Positions 31,563 to 39,343 of a DNA stretch of 64,000 nucleotides are shown here, one piece after another (positions within the stretch are counted from its first letter, which is position 1; each line of letters starts with the position of its first letter). The stretch is from Phycisphaerae bacterium (lineage in GTDB: Bacteria > Planctomycetota > Phycisphaerae > Phycisphaerales > UBA1924), in the NCBI GenBank assembly GCA_016793805.1, contig JAEUIZ010000056.1, forward strand, positions 221,773 through 285,772, in the 5' to 3' direction. The position numbers were made by a program, and so were the translations under genes. The notes under the pieces are model-generated. The model was not told where the DNA came from. It made no database searches and was given only the letters and a program-made list of their open reading frames with translations.

Positions 31563-32219
31563 ATGCCTCCGCGCCGTGCGCCCCACGTGCCGCGTTCCTC
31601 GATCGCCGATCCTCGCCCCGGCGCCGCAGCTCTCCCGCGGCGCCTCGCAGCCCTCTTCGCGGACCTGAGCGTGCCCCAGGCCGAGACATCCCCGGACGAT
31701 GCGCTCGCCCAGCGCCTGTCGCTGGGCGTTGCCAGTGGGCACGGCGATGCGCTCGAGGCGCTCTACCGGCAGTGGTTCCCGTGGATGCTGGCCTCGGCGC
31801 GCCGCCTCGGCGGGCTCGACGAGCCCACCGCCCTCGACGTGGTGCAGGACGCGACGATCCGGCTCGCACGCGCGATGCCCCCGCTCCGCTCGCACGCCGA
31901 CCTGGAGCGCTGGATGACGCGACTCATGCACACGACCACGCTGGACCTGCTCCGCCGCCGCGCTCGCCGCGCTCGCCGCGAGCAGGTCCGTCGCGCCGCC
32001 CCCGCCATGACCGACGACCGCCTCGAACGACTCGAGCGTGCGCTGGCCGCCCTCTCGCCCGAGGACCGCTCGTTCCTCGGCCTTCGCTTCGCGCTGGGCC
32101 GAAGCCTCGACGCCGCCGGGGCCGCGACCTCCACGACGGGCGATGCCGCGCACGGCCGATTCCGCCGACTCTTCCGCCGACTCCGCCAAGTCGTCCAGGA
32201 GCCCGACCATGACCGCTGA
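31563..32219 (+). CDS. Sigma-70 family RNA polymerase sigma factor (ECF-like)
   Basis: 218 residues. Region 2 is recognisable at about 60-125 ('DALEALYRQWFPWMLASARR', 'ALDVVQDATIRLARAMP', 'DLERWMTRLMHTTTLDLLRR'). Region 4 (about 155-210: 'ALAALSPEDRSFLGLRFALG') is weaker in the DNA-recognition helix. An extra N-terminal ~45 residues precede region 2. It likely directs polymerase to a small regulon. The next gene overlaps by 11 nt and encodes a single-pass membrane protein, the usual arrangement for a membrane anti-sigma partner. Confidence 0.82.
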   Translation: MPPRRAPHVPRSSIADPRPGAAALPRRLAALFADLSVPQAETSPDDALAQRLSLGVASGHGDALEALYRQWFPWMLASARRLGGLDEPTALDVVQDATIRLARAMPPLRSHADLERWMTRLMHTTTLDLLRRRARRARREQVRRAAPAMTDDRLERLERALAALSPEDRSFLGLRFALGRSLDAAGAATSTTGDAAHGRFRRLFRRLRQVVQEPDHDR

Positions 32220-32655
32220 CGCCCCGCTGCTCTCGCCCGAGGCCCGCGCCCGCCGCGACGAGATCCTCCGACTTGGGCTCCGTTCGCTCCGCCGCCGGCG
32301 CGTCCGCCGGCATGCGGCGCTTGGGGTCTGCGTTGTCGCGCCCGCTGCCGCGCTGGCCCTCGTCGTGCTCCGCGCCATGCCCGTCGGCCCGGCCGCGCCG
32401 CCACCCGTCGCGCCGAGGCACGCGATCGCGCTCATCACCGACGATCCGACGATCGTTGCGCGCTGGGCCGTCCCCGACTCGCGCCCCGCGACCGCCGCCA
32501 TCGACGACAACGCGCTCCGCGACGTGCTCGCCCAAGCCGGGCTGCCAACCGGCCTTGTCCGCACCGGGGGCCACACCCTCGCCGAGTTCGAGATTGCTCG
32601 CGCCGCGAACCCGGACGCCACCGAGGCCGCCCCGAGCGGCGACCTCATTCGCTGA
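32209..32655 (+). CDS. Single-pass membrane protein, possible anti-sigma factor
   Basis: 148 residues. A cytoplasmic N-terminus (about 1-37, Arg-rich) precedes one membrane segment ('AALGVCVVAPAAALALVVL', about 38-56), then a short extracytoplasmic domain ('IALITDDPTIVARWAVPD', 'ALRDVLAQAGLP'). The gene overlaps the sigma factor by 11 nt and has AGGAG 7 nt upstream. Topology and location suggest an anti-sigma role, but no zinc-binding HxxxCxxC motif is seen, so this is inference. Confidence 0.6.
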   Translation: MTADAPLLSPEARARRDEILRLGLRSLRRRRVRRHAALGVCVVAPAAALALVVLRAMPVGPAAPPPVAPRHAIALITDDPTIVARWAVPDSRPATAAIDDNALRDVLAQAGLPTGLVRTGGHTLAEFEIARAANPDATEAAPSGDLIR

Positions 32656-32701
32656 GGCGCGCCCACTCGACCCCCATGGCCCCCCTCCCCTCGCGTCCAA
32701 C

Positions 32702-32707
32702 TATGAT
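32702..32707 (+). promoter_or_regulatory. Putative -10 element, leaderless type
   Basis: TATGAT, 5 nt before ATG 32713; among the -10-like boxes before starts here, one of the closest to TATAAT. Confidence 0.55.
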
Positions 32708-32712
32708 CCGCC

Positions 32713-33003
32713 ATGCCCTTTCTGACGCTCGCCACCCGCGGCGGGCTGCTCAACTCGGCCTGGATGTTCTGGACGGCCACCGTCCTGGTGTCGCTGTTTC
32801 TGCTGCTGCTGGTCGGGAGCATTCTGCGCGCGGGCCGGCGGATGCGGGGGGCTCGCCGCTCGCCGAGCCGCGCGCGTCCGCCGATCCCCGACGCGTGGGC
32901 CGAGGCTGGTCGCCGCGCCACGCCGGTCTCCGCGGACGGCGACGAGCGCGACGGTAGCGACAGCGGGGGGAGCGGGGTCCGCGGCGGCGGGGGTGACAGG
33001 TGA
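32713..33003 (+). CDS. Small single-pass membrane protein
   Basis: 96 residues. One hydrophobic segment (about 17-40, 'MFWTATVLVSLFLLLLVGSI') is followed by a basic stretch and a Gly/Asp/Ser-rich tail. I do not recognise a family. It overlaps the following SDR gene by 4 nt (GTGA), so it is translated with it. The clean -10 box and the coupling support it being a real gene. Confidence 0.6.
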   Translation: MPFLTLATRGGLLNSAWMFWTATVLVSLFLLLLVGSILRAGRRMRGARRSPSRARPPIPDAWAEAGRRATPVSADGDERDGSDSGGSGVRGGGGDR

Positions 33004-33752
33004 GCGTGCGCCCCGTGGCGCTGGTCACAGGCGGGGTTCGCCGCGTCGGGCTCGCCATCGCCCGCGCGCTCGCGCGCTCCGGGAGCGACCTGATCCTGAC
33101 GTTCCGCACGAACGCCGACGAGGCCCGCGCCGCGGCCACGGAGATCGAGCGGCTGGGGGGGCGCGCGAGCGTCGAGCGGCTCGACCTCGACGACCTGGGG
33201 GCGGTCGAAGCCTTCGGCGCGCGCCTGGCGGCCGATCTCCCCCGGTTCGACGTGCTCGTCCACAACGCGTCGGTCTACGCGCCGACGCCGCTCGCCACGC
33301 TCGACGCCGCCGCGATGCTCTCGCACTTCCGGATCAACGCCGCGGCCCCGCTGCTGCTCACGCGGCACCTGGCCCCGCGCCTCCGCGAGTCCTCGCGACC
33401 CGGCGGCGGCGCGGTCGTGGCGATCGCGGACATGCACGCCCTGGGCCGCCCTCGGCTGGGCCACGCGGCCTACTCGATGAGCAAGGCCGCCCTCGTCGAG
33501 ATGGTCCGCGTGCTCGCCCGCGAACTCGCGCCGCGCGTCCGCGTCAATGCGGTCGCCCCCGGCGTCGTCGCGTTCCCCGATTCGGGCCCGGAGTCGTCGG
33601 CCGAGTTCCAGGAGCGGTACCTCGCGCGTGTCCCGCTCGCCCGCGCGGGCACGCCCGGCGACGCCGCCGAGGCCGTGCGCTGGCTCGCGCTCGACGCGCC
33701 CTACGTCACGGGCGAGGTCATCCGCGTCGACGGCGGGCGCTGGCTGGCCTGA
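33000..33752 (+). CDS. Short-chain dehydrogenase, pteridine-reductase-like
   Basis: 250 residues, classic SDR Rossmann fold. 'LVTGGVRRVGLAIA' (8-21) is the Arg-containing TGxxRRxG form typical of pteridine reductases such as PTR1 and FolM. 'HNASVY' (88-93) follows. The active site is 'YSMSK' (Y158, K162). The usual catalytic Ser is replaced by Asp ('IADMHA', D144), another pteridine-reductase trait. It may reduce dihydrobiopterin or dihydrofolate. The GTG start overlaps the previous stop by 4 nt. Confidence 0.85.
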   Translation: MSVRPVALVTGGVRRVGLAIARALARSGSDLILTFRTNADEARAAATEIERLGGRASVERLDLDDLGAVEAFGARLAADLPRFDVLVHNASVYAPTPLATLDAAAMLSHFRINAAAPLLLTRHLAPRLRESSRPGGGAVVAIADMHALGRPRLGHAAYSMSKAALVEMVRVLARELAPRVRVNAVAPGVVAFPDSGPESSAEFQERYLARVPLARAGTPGDAAEAVRWLALDAPYVTGEVIRVDGGRWLA

Positions 33753-33763
33753 GCCCGCACGGC

Positions 33764-34825
33764 CTAGCCGCCGAGTTTCGCCAGCAGTTTCGGCGCGGCG
33801 CTGTTCCCGAGCATCGCGGCGCGCTTGGCGTGCTCGATCGCCTTGGCGCGGTTCCCCGCCCGTTCGAACGCCGCCGCCGCGTCGTACGCCAGAACCCCGT
33901 CCGTCGGCATCGCCAGCGAGGCCAGGGCGATGGCGTCCGCGGCCTGCGCGTGCCGCCCCAGCATCCCGTGGCACTCGGCGATGAGCCGCGCTACCGGCGG
34001 CTCGCGCCGCTGCGAGGCGTCCAGCGGAACGAGCAGGTGCAGCGCCCGCTCGGGGTCTCCGTGTCGCTTCAGTGCGCGCGCCTCGATCAGGCGCCACTCC
34101 ATCGCCTCGGGCTGGAGCCCGCGCGCCCGCGCCACATGCTGCAGCGCCAGGTTCACGTTGTTCTCGGCCAGCGCGATGTCCGCGAGCATGCCCCAGGCGT
34201 GCGCCAGGTCGGGGTCCAGGTTCGCCGCGCGGAGGAGCGTCGCCTTGGCCTCGGCGTTCCGGCCCGCCTTCCGGAGCGTGAGGCCCAGGCGCAGCGCGTA
34301 CGCCGCGTTCTTCGGGTCCGCCGACTGGGCCATCGAGAAGTGCTCGATCGCCCGTTCGTTGAGGCCCGCGCTGCTGGCGGCCTGCCCCGCGGCGAACTCG
34401 AGCGAGCCCTCGCGCGGACCGATCGCCAGCGCCTTCTCGTACTGCTCGTACGCCGCGGCAAAGTCGCGCGCACCCAGGCACGCCTCCGCCAGCGCGATCC
34501 GCACGCCCTGGTCGTCCGCGTGCCGCGACGCGGCCTCGCCCAGGACCGCCCGAGCCGCGCCCCAGTCGCCGCGCTGCATCATGCGTCGGCCCGACTCGAC
34601 GAGTTCGGAAACGCCCGCGCTCGGCGCGGGCGCCTTGGCCGCCACCGGCGCCGGGCCCCCGCCGATGCCGGCGTAGATCAGCCCCAGCATCGCCAGGACC
34701 GCCACGACCAGCGCCCCGATCAGCGGTCCCATCCAGCGCGCCGGCTTCTGGCCTCGCTTGGCGCGCGGGGTCCACGTGCGGGGAAGGTCGGCCAGCGTCT
34801 TCGGGTTGCTTCGGCGTGGGAACAT
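33764..34825 (-). CDS. Membrane-anchored TPR protein
   Basis: 353 residues. A short basic N-terminus, one membrane segment (about 33-52, 'LIGALVVAVLAMLGLIYAG'), then about seven tetratricopeptide-like helical repeats ('AAYEQYEKALAIGP', 'AIEHFSMAQSADPKN', 'AEAKATLLRAANLDPD', 'NLALQHVARARGLQPE'). Such proteins scaffold envelope complexes; no partner is evident. It starts at 34825 with GATAGT 6 nt upstream, and longer in-frame starts are possible. It is divergent from valS, with 37 nt between the starts, and convergent with the SDR gene. Confidence 0.8.
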   Translation of the reverse strand: MFPRRSNPKTLADLPRTWTPRAKRGQKPARWMGPLIGALVVAVLAMLGLIYAGIGGGPAPVAAKAPAPSAGVSELVESGRRMMQRGDWGAARAVLGEAASRHADDQGVRIALAEACLGARDFAAAYEQYEKALAIGPREGSLEFAAGQAASSAGLNERAIEHFSMAQSADPKNAAYALRLGLTLRKAGRNAEAKATLLRAANLDPDLAHAWGMLADIALAENNVNLALQHVARARGLQPEAMEWRLIEARALKRHGDPERALHLLVPLDASQRREPPVARLIAECHGMLGRHAQAADAIALASLAMPTDGVLAYDAAAAFERAGNRAKAIEHAKRAAMLGNSAAPKLLAKLGG

Positions 34826-34831
34826 CGCAGC

Positions 34832-34851
34832 ACTATCGGCCTGAATAAACT
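34832..34851. promoter_or_regulatory. Overlapping divergent -10 elements of the TPR gene and valS
   Basis: GATAGT on the minus strand (34832-34837) is 6 nt from the TPR start. TAAACT on the plus strand (34846-34851) is 11 nt from valS. With 37 nt between the two starts, the two promoters must overlap physically. Confidence 0.4.
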
Positions 34852-34862
34852 CCCTCCATCCC

Positions 34863-37800
34863 ATGTCCGCCGACCCTTCCCATCCCGGTTCCTCGTCCGG
34901 CCCGCATTCCTCCGGCGAACTCCCCAAACAGTACCGCCCCGCCGACCACGAGCCGCGCATCCGCGAGCAGTGGGAGAGTTCTCGGGCCTTTCACCCCAAT
35001 CCCGACAGCGTCCTGAGCAAGAAGACCCGGCCCTACGCGATCTTCATCCCCCCGCCCAACGTCACGGACCGCCTCCACCTCGGGCACGCCCTCAATAACT
35101 CACTCCAGGACATCCTCGCCCGGGCCCACCGCATGATGGGCTTCGAGACGCTCTGGATGCCCGGGACCGACCACGCCGGCATCGCCACGCAGGCGGTGGT
35201 CGAGAAGCGCCTCCGCAAGGACGGCCAACTCAAGGGCCCGCTGCGCGAGCCGGACCGCAACGGCGGCTGGACTCGCGAGCGATTCGTCGAGGCGGTCCAA
35301 TCCTTCAAGGACGAGTACGAGGCGACGATCACCGGGCAACTCAAGGCGATGGGCTGCTCCTGCGACTGGGAGCGGCAGCGCTTCACGATGGACGAGCAGT
35401 GCGCCAAGGCCGTCTACGAGGCGTTCTTCCGCCTCTTCAGAGACGGCCTCATCTACCGTGGGAAACGGTTGGTGAACTGGGACCCCGTCCTCCAGACCGC
35501 GGTTGCCGACGACGAGTGCTACGAGGAGGAGATCGACGCCGAGTTCTTCTACCTCCGCTATCCGCTGGTGCATCCGCACGGCTCGACGACGCTCCGCGAG
35601 CGTCGCCGCCAGCGGCCCGCGCCCAGCGACGCCGTCCCCGTGACGTGGTCCGAGTTGCGCGCCCGCGGATGGCCCGCGCAAGAGGACGCCGAGCACGCCG
35701 ACGAGATGCCCGCGTGGATCACCGTCGCCACGACCCGGCCCGAGACGTACCTGGGCGACACCGCCGTGGCCGTCAATCCGCGCGACCCGCGGGCCAAGGC
35801 GCTCCGCGGGCTCTGCGTCGAGTTGCCCCTGATCGGTCGCGTGGTGCCGATCCTCGAGGACGACTACGTGGTGCTCCCCGCGGCCATGCAGGAGGACCCC
35901 GACGAGGCCGCGAACGACCCCAAGGCCCGCTACGCCACGGGGTTCCTCAAGGTCACGCCCGCGCACGATCCCAACGACTACGACCTCGGGCAGCGGCACA
36001 AGGCCGCGATCGAGGCCGCGGGCCACGCCGTCTGCATCAACATCTTCGCCCCCGACGCGACGATCAGCGACAAGCACGGGTGGTCGGCGTCGCACGAGGT
36101 GGCCGGGGCGCACATGCTCGTGGGCCTGAAGCGCGAGGACGCGCGGAAGAAGGTCATCGCCGAGTTCAAGGCCCACACCGTCAGCGGCGACCCCGCGGCC
36201 CCGACGCTCTTCGCCAGGAGCGTTCCCTATCGCCACACCGTCAAGCACAGCGACCGCAGCAAGGCGATCATCGAGCCGTACCTCAGCGACCAGTGGTACG
36301 TGAAGGTGACCGACGACCGCCTCCGCGGCTCGGCGCTCCGCGCGATGGCGCCCGAGCAGCGGAGCACCGCGCCGGCGGCATCACCCGCTCCCGGCTCCGG
36401 TGGCACGGCCGGCGACGGTGACTTGCGCTTCCACCCCAGCCGCTACGCCAAGACCTTCGAGTCCTGGCACGAGAACATCCGCGACTGGTGCATCTCGCGC
36501 CAACTCTGGTGGGGACATCAGATTCCGGTGTGGAGCCGAGTTTGCCCGACACGCGCCGACGCGTTGGCCACACGCGATGACCTCTCGACATTCTTGCGCA
36601 GGCAGGACTGGACTGATGGAGTGGACTTTTGCATCAGGGCCATCAGTCTCGAGTCGGGCGACGACGTGCCATGGCCGACGTTTCATGACGAGTTCGAGCA
36701 ATGGCACCAGGCGACCCCTGAACCGCTCGGCGTGTTCGCGTGCTTTCCAAGGCCCCTCCAGTACTCTGGAGTGATGATCCGGTTGCAGCAGCCGGGTCCG
36801 CATTGGTTCGGTCTGTCTCGCGATCCCGACGTCCTCGACACGTGGTTCTCCTCCGGCCTGTGGCCGCTCTCCACCCTCGGCTGGCCCGATCACACGCCGC
36901 TGCTCGACGCCTTCAACCCTTCCTCGGTCCTCTGCACCGCGCGCGAGATCATCACCCTCTGGGTCTCGCGGATGGTGATGTTCAACCGCTACTTCCTCGC
37001 CGACGGCACGCCCGGCCGACTCCCCTTCCGCGACGTCTTCATCCACGCCCTCATCATGGACGGCAGCGGGCAGAAGATGTCCAAGTCGCTGGGCAACGGC
37101 GTCGATCCGCTCGACATCATCGCCTCGCACGGGGCCGACGCGATGCGCTTCGTCCTCTGCCAGATGACCACGCAGACCCAGGACGTGCGCATGCCCGTGG
37201 TCAAGGACCCCGCGACCGGGCGCAACACCAGCCCCAAGTTCGACCTCGGCCGCAACTTCTGCAACAAACTCTGGAACGCCGCCCGCTTCGCGCTGACGTT
37301 CCTCGACGGCACTGACTCCTCGGCAGGCGACTCGCGGCCGCCCGTCGCACACGCCGACCTCTCGCTCGCCGATCGCTGGATGCTCTCGCGGCTCAGCGCG
37401 GCCACGGACGCGATCAACGCCGCGATCCGCGACTACCAGTTCTCCGAGTACGCCCAGGCGATCTACGACCTCCTGTGGCGCGACTTCTGCGATTGGTACC
37501 TCGAGGCGATCAAGCCCACGGTCGCCCAGAGCCGCGCCCAGCAGGCCGTCCTCGCCCACGCGCTCGAAACGATCGTCCGGCTGCTGCATCCGATCGCGCC
37601 GTTCGTGACCGAGGCGATCTGGGAGCGGCTCAAGAACGTGCGCACCGGCGCGATCGAAGGGATCGCCCTCGGGCCAAGCCGAGTCGGCGGCCTGCTCTGC
37701 ACCGCGGGCTGGCCCGAGGTCTCGGCGGCCCTGCGCGACGAGTCGGCGGAGCGCGAGTTCGAGCGCGTGCGTGCGCTCGTCACCGCGATCCGCGAGGTGC

Positions 37801-38207
37801 GGGCCCAGCACAACGTCCCGCCCAAGCGTCGGATCGCGCTGCACCTCCCCTCGGCGATGGAGGCCCAGGTGCGCGCGCACGCCCTGCTCCTCTCGACGCT
37901 CGCGGGCCTCTCCCGGATCGACGCGGCGGCACCGCCTGCCTCCGCCGTCGCGTTCACCGTCGAGGGCGCCAAGGCCGCGCTCTCCGACCTCGCCGACGCG
38001 GTGGACGCCTCGGCCGAGCGGGCCCGGCTGGAGAAGGCGGCCGCCGACGCAACGCGAACGATCGCGACCCTCGAAGGGCGCCTCGCCAATCCCGGGTACG
38101 CCCAGAAGGCCCCGCCGGCGATGGTGCAGCAGACCCGCGACCATCTCGCCAAGGCACGGGCGGAACTCTCGGCCGCGACCGAGTCCCTCGCGAGGCTCCC
38201 GGCGTGA
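34863..38207 (+). CDS. valS: Valyl-tRNA synthetase
   Basis: 1114 residues, longer than the usual ~880-950. HIGH motif 'RLHLGHALNN' (about 70-79), KMSKS 'GQKMSKSLGN' (about 738-747), editing domain in between, and a C-terminal coiled-coil arm (about 1040-1105). Residues about 558-653, between 'HQIPVW' and 'DPDVLDTWFSSGLWP', are some 60 residues longer than in E. coli or Bacillus ValRS. Their codons (36530-36821) are less GC-rich, with rare AGG, CAA and TTT. The downstream gene overlaps by 4 nt. Confidence 0.95.
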   Translation: MSADPSHPGSSSGPHSSGELPKQYRPADHEPRIREQWESSRAFHPNPDSVLSKKTRPYAIFIPPPNVTDRLHLGHALNNSLQDILARAHRMMGFETLWMPGTDHAGIATQAVVEKRLRKDGQLKGPLREPDRNGGWTRERFVEAVQSFKDEYEATITGQLKAMGCSCDWERQRFTMDEQCAKAVYEAFFRLFRDGLIYRGKRLVNWDPVLQTAVADDECYEEEIDAEFFYLRYPLVHPHGSTTLRERRRQRPAPSDAVPVTWSELRARGWPAQEDAEHADEMPAWITVATTRPETYLGDTAVAVNPRDPRAKALRGLCVELPLIGRVVPILEDDYVVLPAAMQEDPDEAANDPKARYATGFLKVTPAHDPNDYDLGQRHKAAIEAAGHAVCINIFAPDATISDKHGWSASHEVAGAHMLVGLKREDARKKVIAEFKAHTVSGDPAAPTLFARSVPYRHTVKHSDRSKAIIEPYLSDQWYVKVTDDRLRGSALRAMAPEQRSTAPAASPAPGSGGTAGDGDLRFHPSRYAKTFESWHENIRDWCISRQLWWGHQIPVWSRVCPTRADALATRDDLSTFLRRQDWTDGVDFCIRAISLESGDDVPWPTFHDEFEQWHQATPEPLGVFACFPRPLQYSGVMIRLQQPGPHWFGLSRDPDVLDTWFSSGLWPLSTLGWPDHTPLLDAFNPSSVLCTAREIITLWVSRMVMFNRYFLADGTPGRLPFRDVFIHALIMDGSGQKMSKSLGNGVDPLDIIASHGADAMRFVLCQMTTQTQDVRMPVVKDPATGRNTSPKFDLGRNFCNKLWNAARFALTFLDGTDSSAGDSRPPVAHADLSLADRWMLSRLSAATDAINAAIRDYQFSEYAQAIYDLLWRDFCDWYLEAIKPTVAQSRAQQAVLAHALETIVRLLHPIAPFVTEAIWERLKNVRTGAIEGIALGPSRVGGLLCTAGWPEVSAALRDESAEREFERVRALVTAIREVRAQHNVPPKRRIALHLPSAMEAQVRAHALLLSTLAGLSRIDAAAPPASAVAFTVEGAKAALSDLADAVDASAERARLEKAAADATRTIATLEGRLANPGYAQKAPPAMVQQTRDHLAKARAELSAATESLARLPA

Positions 38208-39343
38208 TCGGCCCGCGCTCCATCGGCTCGCGCTCCTCGCCCGCCGCCCGAGTCGCCCTCGCCCGCTCGCTGAGCGTCGGCGTCGCGCTGGCGGCGCTGG
38301 CCGGGTGTGCCGGCTCGTCCTCGCATCCGCCCGCGGCCCCCGCCGTCGTCTCCGCCAAGGCCGACGTAGACGCGTGGGAGTTCGACGGCTCGCCGGGGAT
38401 GGTGCTCCGCACCACCCACCACCGCGTGTTCACGACCGAGACGGACCCGCAACTGGTGGATCAACTGCCGCAGTTCCTCGAGGCCGCGATGGCGCACTAC
38501 ACCACCGCCCTGGGGATGCTCCCGCGTCCGACGCTGCGCCTCGACACGTTCCTCCTGCGCGATCGGACGCAGTGGGAGCGGCTGACGCGGCAGGTCATGG
38601 GCGACGAGGCGCCGATCTACCTCCGCATCCAGCGCGGTGGGTTCAGTTCCGGCGGGCGGGCCATCCTCTGGACGATCGGGCGACGCGACACGCTCGCGAT
38701 CCTCGCGCACGAGGGCTGGCACCAGTACGCCCAGCGCACGTTCCGCGACGCGCTCCCCGGGTGGGCCGACGAGGGGATCGCGACGTACATGGAGGGCTTC
38801 GTCCCGACGGTCGAGGGCAAGCCCCCGATGATGGCCCCGTGGGCGAACCTGGAGCGGTTCGACCAGGTGCGCGCGGCGCACGAGTCGGGGACGCTGATCC
38901 CGCTGTCGCGGCTGATCGCCGCCTCGCCGCGCGACCTCATCGCCGCGGGCGGGAGCGAGGCGCTCACGTACTACGGGCAGGTCTGGGCGCTGACGCACTT
39001 CCTCCGCGAGGGCGACGGGGGCGCGCATCGCCAGGCGCTGCTCGACCTGGTCGCCGACGCCGCCGCGGGTCGCCTGCGCCGGCTCGTCGAGGCCCGTGCG
39101 ACGCGGCGGATCCCCGCGGGCACGCCGACCGAACGCCTCGGCGCCGACGTGTTCAGGGCGTACTTCGGGACCGACATCGCGGCGGTGGAGGCTTCCTACG
39201 CCGCGTTCGTGCGCGCCATCGCGACCGATGCCGGGCGATCCGCCGTGCTCCTGGGACGCTCCCCGCTCGATCAGTCAGCGGCGGGCCGTGAGGGGTCCAC
39301 CGTGCCGGCGAGTTCGACGGGCGAGGGCCGCACGCCCAGATAG
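38204..39343 (+). CDS. DUF1570-like lipoprotein, possible metallopeptidase
   Basis: 379 residues from GTG 38204, overlapping the valS stop by 4 nt. The signal ends in the lipobox 'LAALAGC'. A domain with 'ILAHEGWHQYAQRTF' carries an HExxH zinc motif (H-E-G-W-H), followed by 'WADEGIATYMEG', where the second Glu is the likely third ligand. This is the arrangement of the peptidase_MA-like DUF1570 proteins common in planctomycetes. It is presumably anchored in a membrane and acts outside the cytoplasm. The last 73 nt overlap the 3' end of ftsI on the other strand. Confidence 0.82.
   Translation: MIGPRSIGSRSSPAARVALARSLSVGVALAALAGCAGSSSHPPAAPAVVSAKADVDAWEFDGSPGMVLRTTHHRVFTTETDPQLVDQLPQFLEAAMAHYTTALGMLPRPTLRLDTFLLRDRTQWERLTRQVMGDEAPIYLRIQRGGFSSGGRAILWTIGRRDTLAILAHEGWHQYAQRTFRDALPGWADEGIATYMEGFVPTVEGKPPMMAPWANLERFDQVRAAHESGTLIPLSRLIAASPRDLIAAGGSEALTYYGQVWALTHFLREGDGGAHRQALLDLVADAAAGRLRRLVEARATRRIPAGTPTERLGADVFRAYFGTDIAAVEASYAAFVRAIATDAGRSAVLLGRSPLDQSAAGREGSTVPASSTGEGRTPR

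Noticed and set aside
31047..34775. A minus-strand open frame of 1242 codons
   Set aside because: It runs antisense through the coiled-coil protein, sigma factor, SDR and TPR genes, is extremely Gly/Ala/Arg-rich and has no domain. Long spurious frames are expected at this GC.
36530..36821. Intein in valS
   Set aside because: The inserted segment lacks the Cys/Ser splice-junction residues, the His-Asn end and a homing endonuclease, and is too short.
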